Of a DNA stretch of 64,000 nt, positions 9,983 through 19,267 are shown in pieces. The number at the start of each line of letters is the position of its first letter. The first letter of the stretch is position 1. The position numbers and the translations under genes are program-made. The notes beneath the pieces are model-generated. The model saw only the letters and a program-made list of their open reading frames with translations, was not told the DNA's origin and ran no database searches. Source of the stretch: Waddlia chondrophila WSU 86-1044 (lineage in GTDB: Bacteria; Chlamydiota; Chlamydiia; Chlamydiales; Waddliaceae); NCBI RefSeq assembly GCF_000092785.1, contig NC_014225.1, positions 1,997,340 to 2,061,339 on the forward strand. The letters are read 5' to 3'.

Positions 9983-11190
9983 TCTTTACTCCATACGGTT
10001 TGCTTTTTCAGCAATAACAGAACCTCCTCAGGAAGATGTAAGTCATGAGAAATCGCAAGCCTCTCCGCTTCCCGAAGCAACTCCCCCATCTGTCTTCCTG
10101 GAACAATCCCCTCTTCTAACAACATCGATGCGGAGACAACTGGAGATTGATTAACAATTCTGTTAATGTGGACGCGCAAACGATCCATTCTTTCACGATG
10201 AACCTGAAATTGCCCGCCGTTTTTCCTTGCGCATACGACCTGTAAAACGGTTTCCGCTTGAGGATGAGCATACAACGGAACCCAATCCGCATCCTGGTCG
10301 CTGACCTGAGTGCGCACTTGATGGGTATATTCAACGAGTTTAATTTCTTTGTTGCTTACCTTAAGATAATAGCAAAAAGCAACCTGCTCTTCCAAAGGAC
10401 TGTTAGGAAAAAGCTCCATGACCTGCAGAACAGCCGGACATTCCAAAGGAAAGCGGTTGATCGCTTCCACCCGTTTCAGCAGCTCTATTTCAGGCACTTT
10501 TTTCAAAGGGGGAAAGACCTCTGCCAATAAACCGACAGCATGCATTTTGAGGAGAGCTTCGCCAAAAGAGGGATAACGAGCCATCTTCTGCAGTTCATGC
10601 CACACTCTCTCCATAGCTACAGCGGGAAATAAACAATGCGCATGATCCTTAATTGCCTGTTCTGTATCAGGATCAAGTGCATAACCGAACCGGTACGTAA
10701 AACGGATTGCACGAATCATCCGCAGCCGATCTTCCTTAAATCGTTCATACGGATCGCCAATTGCGCGGATCACACCTTTTTCAAGATCCTTGCGGCCATC
10801 TACAAAATCGATCACGTTCTTCTCCAAAGGATCGTAAAACATGCCGTTGATGGTAAAATCGCGCCGCTTAGCGTCCCCTTCCGCGTTCGTATAGGCACAT
10901 TGTGTCGGACGCCTTCCATCTTCATAACCTAGGTCTTCCCGAAAAGTAGCCACCTCGTATTGATGGCCATCCATCAAGACCACCACGACCCCGAAACTGA
11001 TTCCAACTTCTATCGTCTTCTGAAACAGCTCAACGATTTTCTCCGGTTTGGCGTCGGTGGCAATGTCGATATCGTCCGATGGGTGGTCGAGCAAAAAATC
11101 GCGCACCCAACCCCCTGCATAATAGGCGGCATAGCCTGCATTCCTAAGAGTTTGAATAATTTTCAAAGCGCCGGATTCAACATTCGTCAT
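9979..11190 (-). CDS. pcnB: tRNA nucleotidyltransferase / poly(A) polymerase family protein
   Basis: Class II nucleotidyltransferase of 403 residues. The head has GGWVRDFLL, the metal-binding DDIDI, then RRDFTINGMFYDP and EDRLRMIRAIRFTYRFGY, which are the neck and nucleotide-selection motifs of the CCA-adding/poly(A)-adding family. The tRNAs in this window lack an encoded CCA, so such an enzyme is required; whether this copy adds CCA or poly(A) tails cannot be decided by motif alone. No HD phosphohydrolase motif is seen. It is divergent from mutL with a 61-bp shared promoter region, and its last 4 bases overlap the methyltransferase start. Confidence 0.88.
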   Translation of the reverse strand: MTNVESGALKIIQTLRNAGYAAYYAGGWVRDFLLDHPSDDIDIATDAKPEKIVELFQKTIEVGISFGVVVVLMDGHQYEVATFREDLGYEDGRRPTQCAYTNAEGDAKRRDFTINGMFYDPLEKNVIDFVDGRKDLEKGVIRAIGDPYERFKEDRLRMIRAIRFTYRFGYALDPDTEQAIKDHAHCLFPAVAMERVWHELQKMARYPSFGEALLKMHAVGLLAEVFPPLKKVPEIELLKRVEAINRFPLECPAVLQVMELFPNSPLEEQVAFCYYLKVSNKEIKLVEYTHQVRTQVSDQDADWVPLYAHPQAETVLQVVCARKNGGQFQVHRERMDRLRVHINRIVNQSPVVSASMLLEEGIVPGRQMGELLREAERLAISHDLHLPEEVLLLLKKQTVWSKE

Positions 11191-11251
11191 GTTTTCATTT
11201 TACGATATTTCCTATTTAAACTAACCCGTTTTCGTGTAAACTATTGATACT

Positions 11252-13000
11252 ATGGATAAAAAGATTCAAGTTTTAGACGAACAAACAATCAATCAGATCG
11301 CAGCCGGAGAGGTGGTCGAAAACCCAGCCTCGGTTGTCAAAGAACTGGCAGAAAACTCTCTGGATGCGGGGGCGACAGAAATTACGGCAGAAATCCGTGC
11401 TGGCGGCAGGCAACTGATCCGCATTACCGACAATGGAGCAGGGATGTCCGGTGAAGACGCTCTGCTCTCCCTCGAACGGCATGCGACCTCCAAAATCCGA
11501 GGGATCGAAGATCTCTACGACGTCTACACCATGGGGTTTCGCGGCGAAGCCGTGCCGTCGATTGCCAGCATCTCCAAGCTGACCATCCTCACCCGCTCAG
11601 TTGAAGAGAAAAAAGGAACCCTTATTTATGTAGAAGGAGGAAAACTCCTCAAAAACTGCCCCGTTGAAAGAGATCCAGGCACAACAATGGAGGTGGACAG
11701 CCTTTTTTTCAACGTCCCGGTGAGAAAAAAATTTCAACGATCTCCGACATACGATTCTAACGAAGTGCTCAAAGTTCTCTCAATGCTTGCATTGACCCGC
11801 CCGGATGTCAAATTCACCTTGATCAGCCAGGGAAAAACGCTCTTGAAAGCAACTCAAGGAGATTTCAAGAGACGAATCGAAGAGGTTCTGGGCAAAGAAT
11901 TTTCCTGCGGCCTATGTCCCCTTTCTTTCGAAAAAGAGGGAATTAAATTGGAAGGCTTCGTCGGGCTTCCTTACTACAATCGACATAACCGCACAGGACA
12001 GTATCTGTTTATCAATGGACGCGCCGTCTTCAGCCCTTTAATCTCCTTTGCTGTGAAAGAAGGGTATGGAACGGCAATGGGAACGCACCGATATCCCGTT
12101 TTTGTGCTGCGCTTATCTATTCCTGGAAGCCTCGTCGATGTCAATGTCCACCCCCAGAAAAAAGAAGTGAGGCTAAGGCAAGAGCAGCAATTTAAACAAT
12201 TGATCGCCGAAGCAGTCGAGAAAGCTTTGTCCCACGAAATTCTCCCGGAAACAACTGTCGAAACACCGCTTCCTTTCACCTACTCTCCATCTCTTGCAAG
12301 TCTTCCAGACAAAGTAAGCATAGAAGAACGATTTTATACAACGGAAGATTCTGCTATTGACTTCAAGGAGTGGATGATAAGAGAAGCTGAAAGCGAACCT
12401 GTGGAAACATCAAAGACCGCCCCGCTCTTTCCACAAGAGTCAGCAGACGCCCCTCCTTCTGTCCTGGCAACCGTCCCCGGATTTATCTTAGTCCAAACCT
12501 CCAAAGAAAAACTTTATTGGGTGAGTGCAAGAAACGCTCACGCTCGTGTCCTCTATGAAGCATTAGACAAAAATTATCTGCCGGCAACGCAGATCCAACA
12601 ACTGCTTATCCCTCTGAATTTCGATTTTTCCCCTATTGAAGCTGCAGCGATCAGAGAACACCTTGAAATTTTGGAAAAATGGGGATTAGGAATCAAGGAA
12701 TTCGGACGAAATAGCTTTGCAATAGACGCCATTCCCAGGTTATGGGACGAAACAAAACTTGAAGACCTCTTGCACTCCATTGCAAAAGAGGCTGCAGAAA
12801 CCTCGAAGCCTGAAAGGAAGCTGTTTGTGCAAACTGTTGTGAATTCTGCTTTTGCAAAAGATCAAATGCTTTCACAAGCTCAAGCGCAAGCTCTGATCAA
12901 TCAGTTGCATCAATCAAAAAACCATCGTTTCTGTCCCTTAGGGAAGCCGACGGCGGCTGAAATTTTGGAAGAGGAGATTGCAAAACTATTTCAGACATGA
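11252..13000 (+). CDS. mutL: DNA mismatch repair protein MutL
   Basis: GHKL ATPase that couples MutS mismatch recognition to downstream excision. The N-terminal ATPase domain has IAAGEVVENPASVVKELAEN (Walker-type motif I), DNGAGMS and the GFRGEAVPSI lid. The C-terminal dimerisation domain is present from about residue 400. Where endonuclease-type MutL proteins carry DQHA-x2-E-x4-E, this protein has ARNAHARVLYEA, and the CPHGRP motif appears as CPLGKP, so nicking activity seems absent. The 582-residue length is normal. It is followed after 13 bases by pepP, the same pairing as in Chlamydia. Confidence 0.95.
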   Translation: MDKKIQVLDEQTINQIAAGEVVENPASVVKELAENSLDAGATEITAEIRAGGRQLIRITDNGAGMSGEDALLSLERHATSKIRGIEDLYDVYTMGFRGEAVPSIASISKLTILTRSVEEKKGTLIYVEGGKLLKNCPVERDPGTTMEVDSLFFNVPVRKKFQRSPTYDSNEVLKVLSMLALTRPDVKFTLISQGKTLLKATQGDFKRRIEEVLGKEFSCGLCPLSFEKEGIKLEGFVGLPYYNRHNRTGQYLFINGRAVFSPLISFAVKEGYGTAMGTHRYPVFVLRLSIPGSLVDVNVHPQKKEVRLRQEQQFKQLIAEAVEKALSHEILPETTVETPLPFTYSPSLASLPDKVSIEERFYTTEDSAIDFKEWMIREAESEPVETSKTAPLFPQESADAPPSVLATVPGFILVQTSKEKLYWVSARNAHARVLYEALDKNYLPATQIQQLLIPLNFDFSPIEAAAIREHLEILEKWGLGIKEFGRNSFAIDAIPRLWDETKLEDLLHSIAKEAAETSKPERKLFVQTVVNSAFAKDQMLSQAQAQALINQLHQSKNHRFCPLGKPTAAEILEEEIAKLFQT

Positions 13001-13013
13001 GAAAAGCAAAAGT

Positions 13014-14090
13014 ATGAACATCTTTAATCAACGAATCGAAAAACTTAAACAACTGCTCGAACATGAGGAGTGCGACGGACTGATTGTCGACGACACCATC
13101 AATCTCTATTACCTCACCGGGCTCTATCTCTCTGCCGGAAAATTATTGATCTCTCCAAAGGAAACGACTCTCCTGGTCGACTCCAGATATTACGAACTTT
13201 GCAAATCAGATAGCCCGTTCCCGGTTGTCTTATCGACAAAAACATCCACGATCAACGATCTTCTCAGTGGCTCCGGGATCAAGCAGCTGGCCTTCAATAG
13301 CGATAATACGACATATGGAGAATTTAAGAAGCTCGAAAAAGAAGCTGAACTCCTCAATTTGAAACCGATCTCAAATCCCATCTTAAAGCTTCGCGCAATC
13401 AAAGACAGCCAAGAAATCGAAACGCTTAAAGAGGCCGCAGCTCTGGGATCTGCGGGATATGATTATCTTGTAGAGCTTCTGAAAGAGGGAATTTCGGAAA
13501 CAGAGCTTGCCATTGAACTGGAAATTTTTTGGAAAAGACGCGGCTCTAAAGCGATCGCCTTCGATCCTATTATAGCGTTCGGCTCTAACAGTTCTATGCC
13601 TCACTACAGGGTAGGGCAGCGCAGGCTGAACAAAGGGGAATCGGTACTCATCGATATCGGCGTCAATCTCGATCACTACCACTCAGACATGACCCGTGTC
13701 GTCTTTTTTGGCGAACCGGACCCTAAAATCACCAACATTTACCGCATCGTTTTAGAAGCGCAAGAAAAAGCGCTTGCACTCTGCCGTCCAGGCACTTTGA
13801 TTGCAGACCTGGATGCAGCAGCGCGCTCCCATATCGAAGAGCAAGGCTATGGAGAAAATTTCACTCACAGCCTCGGCCACGGAGTCGGACTTGAGATCCA
13901 TGAGCTTCCCATAATAAGAAGTCAAAATAGCAACGCAGAATCCAGGCTGGAAGAAGGGATGGTGATCACAATCGAACCCGGAATTTATCTGCCAGGGATT
14001 GGCGGGGTGCGGATCGAAGACACAGTGGCCATTACAAAAGGGGCTTGCGAAAATCTCACCAACCGATCGAAACAATTAATCACTATCTGA
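13014..14090 (+). CDS. pepP: Xaa-Pro aminopeptidase (M24 family)
   Basis: Removes N-terminal residues before proline. A creatinase-like N-terminal domain (about residues 1-125) precedes the pita-bread catalytic domain, in which the dinuclear metal ligands are visible: DIGVNLDHYHSDMTR (two Asp), HSLGHGVGLEIHE (His), ITIEPGIYLPG (Glu) and GVRIEDTVAIT (Glu). The 358-residue length is normal. I chose the ATG at 13014, after the mutL stop, rather than an earlier in-frame ATG inside mutL, since family members begin near this residue. Its stop overlaps the next start as TGATG. Confidence 0.93.
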   Translation: MNIFNQRIEKLKQLLEHEECDGLIVDDTINLYYLTGLYLSAGKLLISPKETTLLVDSRYYELCKSDSPFPVVLSTKTSTINDLLSGSGIKQLAFNSDNTTYGEFKKLEKEAELLNLKPISNPILKLRAIKDSQEIETLKEAAALGSAGYDYLVELLKEGISETELAIELEIFWKRRGSKAIAFDPIIAFGSNSSMPHYRVGQRRLNKGESVLIDIGVNLDHYHSDMTRVVFFGEPDPKITNIYRIVLEAQEKALALCRPGTLIADLDAAARSHIEEQGYGENFTHSLGHGVGLEIHELPIIRSQNSNAESRLEEGMVITIEPGIYLPGIGGVRIEDTVAITKGACENLTNRSKQLITI

Positions 14091-15850
14091 TGTTTAGCTT
14101 TAGACAAAAGATTTTTATCACTTACGTCTTCGTCTTTCTGGTTTTGATTGCGATGATGTTTCCTTTTGCTCAAAGGGCCGTCAAAGACATCGTCAAAAAA
14201 TCGATGGAGGACAGAGCTTTAGAATTGATCTCAAAGATCAAAAGCGCGCCCAACGACGAAGCGCTGATCCGCAACTTGAAAGAGCAAAAAGCACTGATTT
14301 TTTTCCGCGTCAGCGTGATCACCAATGAGCGGAAAGTGCTGTACGACTCCCATACAAAAGGGATATTGGGCCCCCGTTTCAGCCGTGAATACATCGTCAG
14401 CCACCCTGAAGTGCTGCAAGCGTTCCGGGAAGGGAGCGGATACGCTCAGGAATATTCCCAAATCTTAAACCAGGAGTTCGCCTATTTTGCAAAATCTTTT
14501 CCCTTCCATGAAAAAACCTATGTTTTGCGCACCGCCTTCCCTCTGCAATACGTCGAGGAGATCACAAAAGACTTTGAATTCGGATTCCTCGGCTCTGCCA
14601 TCGCAATTCTGCTTCTTTTCAGCGTCATGACCTGGTTTATCATTAACTATCTGACTCGTCCAATCCAACAAATCATCACTGCGGTAAAACCTTATCAAGA
14701 AGGCGCTTCCCCTACGATCCCGCAAATTTTTCTAAAGCCGAAAAATCGTTCGGATGAATTTGGCAAACTAGCGAGCACTCTGAATTCACTCTCCATCAAG
14801 ATACGGAGCCATATCGATTCGCTTACAAAAGAAAGGAATGAGAAAGAAGCTGTCTTAGAATCTTTAGTAGAAGGAGTCATTGCTGTCGACAATCAAAACA
14901 GGATCATTTTTGCCAATACCATGGCGTGCAAACTTCTAGGAACTGAGCTCCCCTCCATTTTAAACAAGCCGGTGGAAGCCATTCAACAGCCTAAGTGCTC
15001 TGAGCTCGTGCGCTTGTGCCAACAAGAAGAGAAAGTTTTAACTGATACACTTGAAATCAAGTTGCACAGCAAGCGGAGACACTTTGATCTTGTTGCCGCT
15101 CCAAAAAAAGATGCCACAGGAGCGATCCTCGTCCTTCAAGATAAAACAGAGCATTACAAGCTCATCGAAATGCGCAAAGATTTTGTCGCCAACGCCTCGC
15201 ACGAGCTAAAAACTCCAATTACCATCATTCAAGGATTCGCTGAAGCGCTCCACGACAACCCTGGTTTGCCGATAGAAACCTCATCAGAGATTACTAGCAA
15301 GATCGTCAGAAATTGCATCAAAATGACGATGCTTATCAAAGATCTTCTCACATTAACCGATATTGAACACATCCCAGAGTCGCGGCTATTGGAAACCGAT
15401 CTTCTCGAATTGATTCAGACGGTCGAATCCACCGTTCAGGACGCTTATCCGGACGCAGTGATCACAGTTCACTCCAATCCCGATGAACAGTATTTTTTAT
15501 TGGCTGATCCTTATTTGCTTGAGCTTGCATTTAATAACCTGATCGAAAACGCCGCCAAATACTCCCCGCCTCCGGCAAAAGTGAATGTCACGTTGAAACA
15601 GATCAAAAACGGTGTGCGCATTGATATCTCAGACCAAGGATATGGGATTCCCAAGAAAGAGCTGGAAAATATTTTCCAACGCTTTTACCGAGTGGATACG
15701 ACAAGAGCAAGAAAAGTGGGCGGCTCCGGTCTCGGTTTGTCGATTGTGGAAACCATTATCGCCAAGCACTTTGGAGAAATCAGCGTCACTTCCGAAGAAG
15801 GCAAAGGGTCTACATTCACCATTTTTCTTCCCTCTCAGCGAGAAAGGTAG
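14090..15850 (+). CDS. Membrane sensor histidine kinase (PhoR/VicK-like)
   Basis: The 586-residue protein has a transmembrane helix at about residues 8-28, an extracytoplasmic sensor region of ~130 residues, a second helix near 170-190 (AIAILLLFSVMTWFIINYL), a HAMP linker, a PAS domain (LVEGVIAVDNQNRIIFAN), then the HisKA box FVANASHELKTP with the phospho-acceptor His near residue 371. The ATPase domain follows with the N box (NLIENAAKYS), DQGYGIP, FYRVD and GGSGLGLS. This matches PhoR-type kinases. The start overlaps the pepP stop by one base (TGATG), implying coupling. No response regulator gene is adjacent, so its partner is encoded elsewhere. Confidence 0.9.
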   Translation: MFSFRQKIFITYVFVFLVLIAMMFPFAQRAVKDIVKKSMEDRALELISKIKSAPNDEALIRNLKEQKALIFFRVSVITNERKVLYDSHTKGILGPRFSREYIVSHPEVLQAFREGSGYAQEYSQILNQEFAYFAKSFPFHEKTYVLRTAFPLQYVEEITKDFEFGFLGSAIAILLLFSVMTWFIINYLTRPIQQIITAVKPYQEGASPTIPQIFLKPKNRSDEFGKLASTLNSLSIKIRSHIDSLTKERNEKEAVLESLVEGVIAVDNQNRIIFANTMACKLLGTELPSILNKPVEAIQQPKCSELVRLCQQEEKVLTDTLEIKLHSKRRHFDLVAAPKKDATGAILVLQDKTEHYKLIEMRKDFVANASHELKTPITIIQGFAEALHDNPGLPIETSSEITSKIVRNCIKMTMLIKDLLTLTDIEHIPESRLLETDLLELIQTVESTVQDAYPDAVITVHSNPDEQYFLLADPYLLELAFNNLIENAAKYSPPPAKVNVTLKQIKNGVRIDISDQGYGIPKKELENIFQRFYRVDTTRARKVGGSGLGLSIVETIIAKHFGEISVTSEEGKGSTFTIFLPSQRER

Positions 15851-15899
15851 CAAAAAACGGGAAATAGATTTATAAGAGTGAGACGAGGAGACTTTGACC

Positions 15900-16883
15900 G
15901 TGGATGTTGACGAACTGACAGACGTCATTAAGACCTGCAACCAGAAATTCCGTAAAGCACGTGAAGAGATCAGCCGAGTCATCGTCGGCCAAAAGGAGAT
16001 GATCGACCGCCTGTTTGTTGCTCTTCTTTCCGATGGCCACGTCCTTCTGGAGGGGCTGCCCGGACTTGCAAAAACGTTGGCAGTGAACTCATTGGCAAAG
16101 GTGATTCAATGCGATTTCAAAAGGATCCAGTTCACTCCGGATCTGCTGCCGGCAGACCTGATCGGCACCAACATCTACAATCCCAAAGAAGCGGCCTTTA
16201 CCGTTAATAAAGGGCCCATTTTTACCAATATCCTTCTTGCAGATGAGATCAACCGCGCTCCAGCCAAGGTCCAATCGGCTCTTCTTGAGGTGATGCAAGA
16301 AAAACAGGTGACTATCTCAGGAAACACTTATCCTGTCGGCAAGCCCTTTCTCGTTTTAGCTACGCAAAACCCGATTGAGCAGGAGGGGACCTATCCTCTT
16401 CCCGAAGCGCAGACCGACCGCTTCATGATGAAGGTGCGGGTCGGATACCCTAGCTTAGAGGAAGAAAAAGAGATTTTGTCCAGAATGGCGACGCTGGAAA
16501 AACCTCCTGAACCGGCAGCCGTTATGACAGGAGATGAGATCATTGAAGCAAGAAAAATCGTCAATCAGGTCTACATCGATGAAAAAGTGGTCGACTACCT
16601 TCTGCAAATCGTTTTTGCAACAAGGGATCCAGGAGTTTTCGGTATTGATGCCGAAAACCTGGTCATGTATGGCGCCTCTCCTCGGGCGAGCATCGGATTG
16701 ACAATGGCGGCAAAAGCGCTCGCTTTTCTTTCCGGGCGCGCTTTTGTCACACCGCACGACATCAAGCAGCTAGGGCACGATCTGCTTAGGCACCGGATCC
16801 GGCGCACCTATGAGGCAGAAGCTGAAGAGATCTCTTCTGATGAAATCATTAACCGTGTGTTCGAAAAAATTCCGGTGCCATGA
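15900..16883 (+). CDS. MoxR-family AAA+ ATPase
   Basis: A chaperone-like ATPase that works with von Willebrand A-domain proteins. Walker A is GLPGLAKT, Walker B is [10 protein letters not shown], sensor 1 is [19 protein letters not shown], and the lid domain follows, all typical of MoxR. The frame offers TTG at 15894 and GTG at 15900; GAGGAG at 15885-15890 is 3 and 9 bases away respectively, so I chose GTG. Its stop overlaps the DUF58 start by 4 bases, as is usual in moxR-DUF58 operons. Confidence 0.93.
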   Translation: MDVDELTDVIKTCNQKFRKAREEISRVIVGQKEMIDRLFVALLSDGHVLLEGLPGLAKTLAVNSLAKVIQCDFKRIQFTPDLLPADLIGTNIYNPKEAAFTVNKGPIFTNILLADEINRAPAKVQSALLEVMQEKQVTISGNTYPVGKPFLVLATQNPIEQEGTYPLPEAQTDRFMMKVRVGYPSLEEEKEILSRMATLEKPPEPAAVMTGDEIIEARKIVNQVYIDEKVVDYLLQIVFATRDPGVFGIDAENLVMYGASPRASIGLTMAAKALAFLSGRAFVTPHDIKQLGHDLLRHRIRRTYEAEAEEISSDEIINRVFEKIPVP

Positions 16884-17761
16884 GCGAAACATCGCTTGAA
16901 GTTGTCAAGAAAATCCGCCACATCCAGATGACGACGACCCATTTGGCAAACGACATCATGGCAGGCGCCTGGCACTCTGCTTTCAAAGGGCAGGGGATGG
17001 AATTTGAAGAGGTGAGGGAATACCAAGTTGGAGACGACACCCGCAGCATCGACTGGAATGTCTCTGCCCGCATGGACCACCCTTATGTCAAAGTCTTTGG
17101 AGAAGAGCGGGAACTAACGGTCTTCCTCGTTGTAGATGTTTCCGCCTCATCCAGGTTTGGAGGAAAGCATCAGTTAAAGCAGGATCTGATCGCGGAAGTG
17201 GGAGCTGTCCTTGCGTTTTCCGCAATCAAGAACAACGACAAGATCGGACTTGTCCTGTTTTCAAGTGAAATTGAAAAATACATCCCTCCCAAAAAAGGAA
17301 CAAGGCATGTCCTGCGCTGCATCAGGGAGCTATTAGCATTCAAACCGAAGCATAAGGGAACCGATCTGGAAAAAGCGCTCGAATTCCTGGGCACGGCTCA
17401 AAGCAAAAAAGCGATCTGCTTTCTCCTTTCAGATTTTCTTTGCTCAATTCCGGAAGATTCCCTAAGCGTGATTGCCAAGCACCACGATTTGATCGCCATT
17501 TCCTTTCGCGACCCTTATGAAATGGAGCTTCCCAATCTCTCGTTGGTCACTTTAGAAGACCTGGAGACAGGCAAACAAGCAACCATCGATACGGGCAACG
17601 CAAAAATGGTTCAACAATTCAATCAACACTCTCAAATGGATCTTGAGCGGTTGGATAAAATCATGAAAAAAATCCATGCTGGTACGATTCATCTAAAAAC
17701 AGATAGTTCCTATCTCAAGCCCATGCGTAAATTTTTCAAGCAGAGAGGGGTTCGTCATTGA
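16880..17761 (+). CDS. DUF58 domain protein (vWA-like)
   Basis: The DUF58 signature is clear: QGMEFEEVREYQVGDD, then RSIDWNVSARMDHPYVK and a vWA-like strand FLVVDVSASSRFG with the MIDAS DxSxS motif. The protein is soluble, 293 residues. In MoxR systems it is thought to be the substrate or partner of the ATPase, connected to cell-envelope stress or metal insertion; its role here is inferred from context. It overlaps both moxR (4 bases) and the next gene (4 bases), so the three are translationally coupled. Confidence 0.9.
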   Translation: MSETSLEVVKKIRHIQMTTTHLANDIMAGAWHSAFKGQGMEFEEVREYQVGDDTRSIDWNVSARMDHPYVKVFGEERELTVFLVVDVSASSRFGGKHQLKQDLIAEVGAVLAFSAIKNNDKIGLVLFSSEIEKYIPPKKGTRHVLRCIRELLAFKPKHKGTDLEKALEFLGTAQSKKAICFLLSDFLCSIPEDSLSVIAKHHDLIAISFRDPYEMELPNLSLVTLEDLETGKQATIDTGNAKMVQQFNQHSQMDLERLDKIMKKIHAGTIHLKTDSSYLKPMRKFFKQRGVRH

Positions 17762-18762
17762 GAATTCTCTATCTACTCATTCTCACAGCACCTTTTTTAT
17801 TATTTGCAGAAGACAGTTGGACTCAAGAACTTCCCGGAGGTTTCCGCGCCTCGGTGCATGTTCCCAAAACCCGCATCAGTATCGATGAAGAACTGATCCT
17901 GCATCTCGCATTAGAATATCCTTCAACTCATTTGCCTGATCTAGATACGATCCGCATGAATCTTCTCAAGTACGTTGGAGTGACAGAGCCTCCGTTTGCC
18001 CTAATAGGAGAGAAGGTTGAAGAGGCGGGAAAAGGAGCGATGAAAATCACTTTCCGCATGGAACCGCAGCTTGCAAAAATCCACTTTGTCAGCTTTTACG
18101 ACATTCCGTTTGTCCCTTTAGAAAAGGGGCCGACAAAAAAAATCATTTCGGAAATTTTTGAAATCGATGTTTTCCTTCCTAAAATCGATCCTGCATACCA
18201 CGGACACGCCATCGGCCTGCTTTCATTGACCGAACCGCTGCCGATCGGCATGGATATCAAAAATACACAGCGAATTGAGCACCCTGACCGCATTCAAGAG
18301 GAGGCTAAAAGAAGCGTTTCCATCGTTTCTTCCCGCTCCATTCCCTGGACTCAAATGATGGGCGTTTTGTTGTTTTGCATCATTGTGTTTATTGCCAGAA
18401 TGCAGCCCAAGAAAATTCCAGATCCGAAAAAAACGATTCAAAAACAAGCTGCCAGCGCTAAGCTCAAAGCTCTTGACACAATTCGCACACTGGATTCAGC
18501 GGAAAAAGAAAGATTTTACATCGATCTAACGAATACAGTGCGAACATTTATCGAGGAAAAATATCAAATCAAGGCAACCTCGCAAACAACACAGGAATTT
18601 CTGCATGCGATGGCCAATCATCCCTCCTTCGACAATGAGACTCAAGCAATGCTATCCGATTTTTTAATCAGCTCTGACCGCGTTAAGTTTGCCGATCAAA
18701 AACCGTCAGAAGATGATTGCAACAAAGCACTGCAGACAGCTGAACAATTTATATCGAAATAG
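17758..18762 (+). CDS. DUF4381/BatD-like membrane protein
   Basis: An N-terminal signal peptide (RILYLLILTAPFLLFA) is followed by a beta-rich periplasmic domain of about 170 residues, one transmembrane segment near residues 197-215 (MMGVLLFCIIVFIA) and a cytoplasmic helical tail in the DUF4381 style (LTNTVRTFIEEKY, then the final DRVKFADQKPSE). It starts with TTG overlapping the DUF58 stop. In related bacteria the next genes encode membrane vWA proteins (BatA/BatB) and a TPR protein (BatC); here the operon meets a hairpin and an insertion sequence relic, so those partners are missing or elsewhere. Confidence 0.8.
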   Translation: MRILYLLILTAPFLLFAEDSWTQELPGGFRASVHVPKTRISIDEELILHLALEYPSTHLPDLDTIRMNLLKYVGVTEPPFALIGEKVEEAGKGAMKITFRMEPQLAKIHFVSFYDIPFVPLEKGPTKKIISEIFEIDVFLPKIDPAYHGHAIGLLSLTEPLPIGMDIKNTQRIEHPDRIQEEAKRSVSIVSSRSIPWTQMMGVLLFCIIVFIARMQPKKIPDPKKTIQKQAASAKLKALDTIRTLDSAEKERFYIDLTNTVRTFIEEKYQIKATSQTTQEFLHAMANHPSFDNETQAMLSDFLISSDRVKFADQKPSEDDCNKALQTAEQFISK

Positions 18763-18815
18763 CTTGGAAGATCATTCTTCAAGATCCGGAGAAGGTTCAT
18801 ATCTAAGATATACGC

Positions 18816-18839
18816 AAATACCTTTTTGTGGTATTTTTT
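18816..18839 (+). terminator. Putative rho-independent terminator after the moxR operon
   Basis: AAATACC (18816-18822) pairs with GGTATTT (18830-18836), and the 3' arm runs into further T residues. It lies 54 bases after the DUF4381-like gene. Confidence 0.6.
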
Positions 18840-19108
18840 GCGGATAAGAAATGGCTCGAATTTCAAATTCAGTATCGTCATCTGGAAAATCCGAAATAAA
18901 TTCCGTATCTGCCAAGCTTGCAAGCTCTTGCTCGTCTACGAAAATCACAAAAATTTTAGAGCAAAGATCTTTTCCGAAAAAGAGTATCACGGATTTACCG
19001 CGTCAAAGAACCAATATTTTTTTGGTATTAAAGTTCATATGATTGTGGATACCGAAGGAGTTCCCATTGAATTTTCATTTACTCCTGGGACGCAGATTGC
19101 TACCTAAA
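18826..19108 (+). pseudogene. IS982-family transposase relic, left part
   Basis: The end of this open stretch, KEYHGFTASKNQYFFGIKVH followed by IVDTEGVPIEFSFTPG, aligns with KYIGFAASKKRYFCGIKVH and the following residues of the intact transposase at 19268-20107. The upstream part only matches after frame changes (CENHKNFR-like residues in a shifted frame). It stops where the newer element begins. The relic resumes at about 20217. Confidence 0.75.
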
Positions 19109-19228
19109 CTTGCCTTAGAGGTCATTAGTTTGGTTCAGATGCGTAGAAGGGATTTGAAGAGTAAGGGTAATCCCTTACCGAAAATCAATTCTTAGCAGAT
19201 GAATCGAAATAATGACCTCTAAGGCAAG
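19109..19228. repeat. Left 120-bp palindrome with hairpin core
   Basis: Arms 19109-19127 and 19210-19228 are perfect 19-bp inverse complements. At the centre GTAAGGG-TAAT-CCCTTAC forms a second small hairpin, shared with the right end. Confidence 0.85.
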
Positions 19229-19267
19229 GAAGCGTAATATTTTCCATTTCGTTAAAGGAGAATATTC

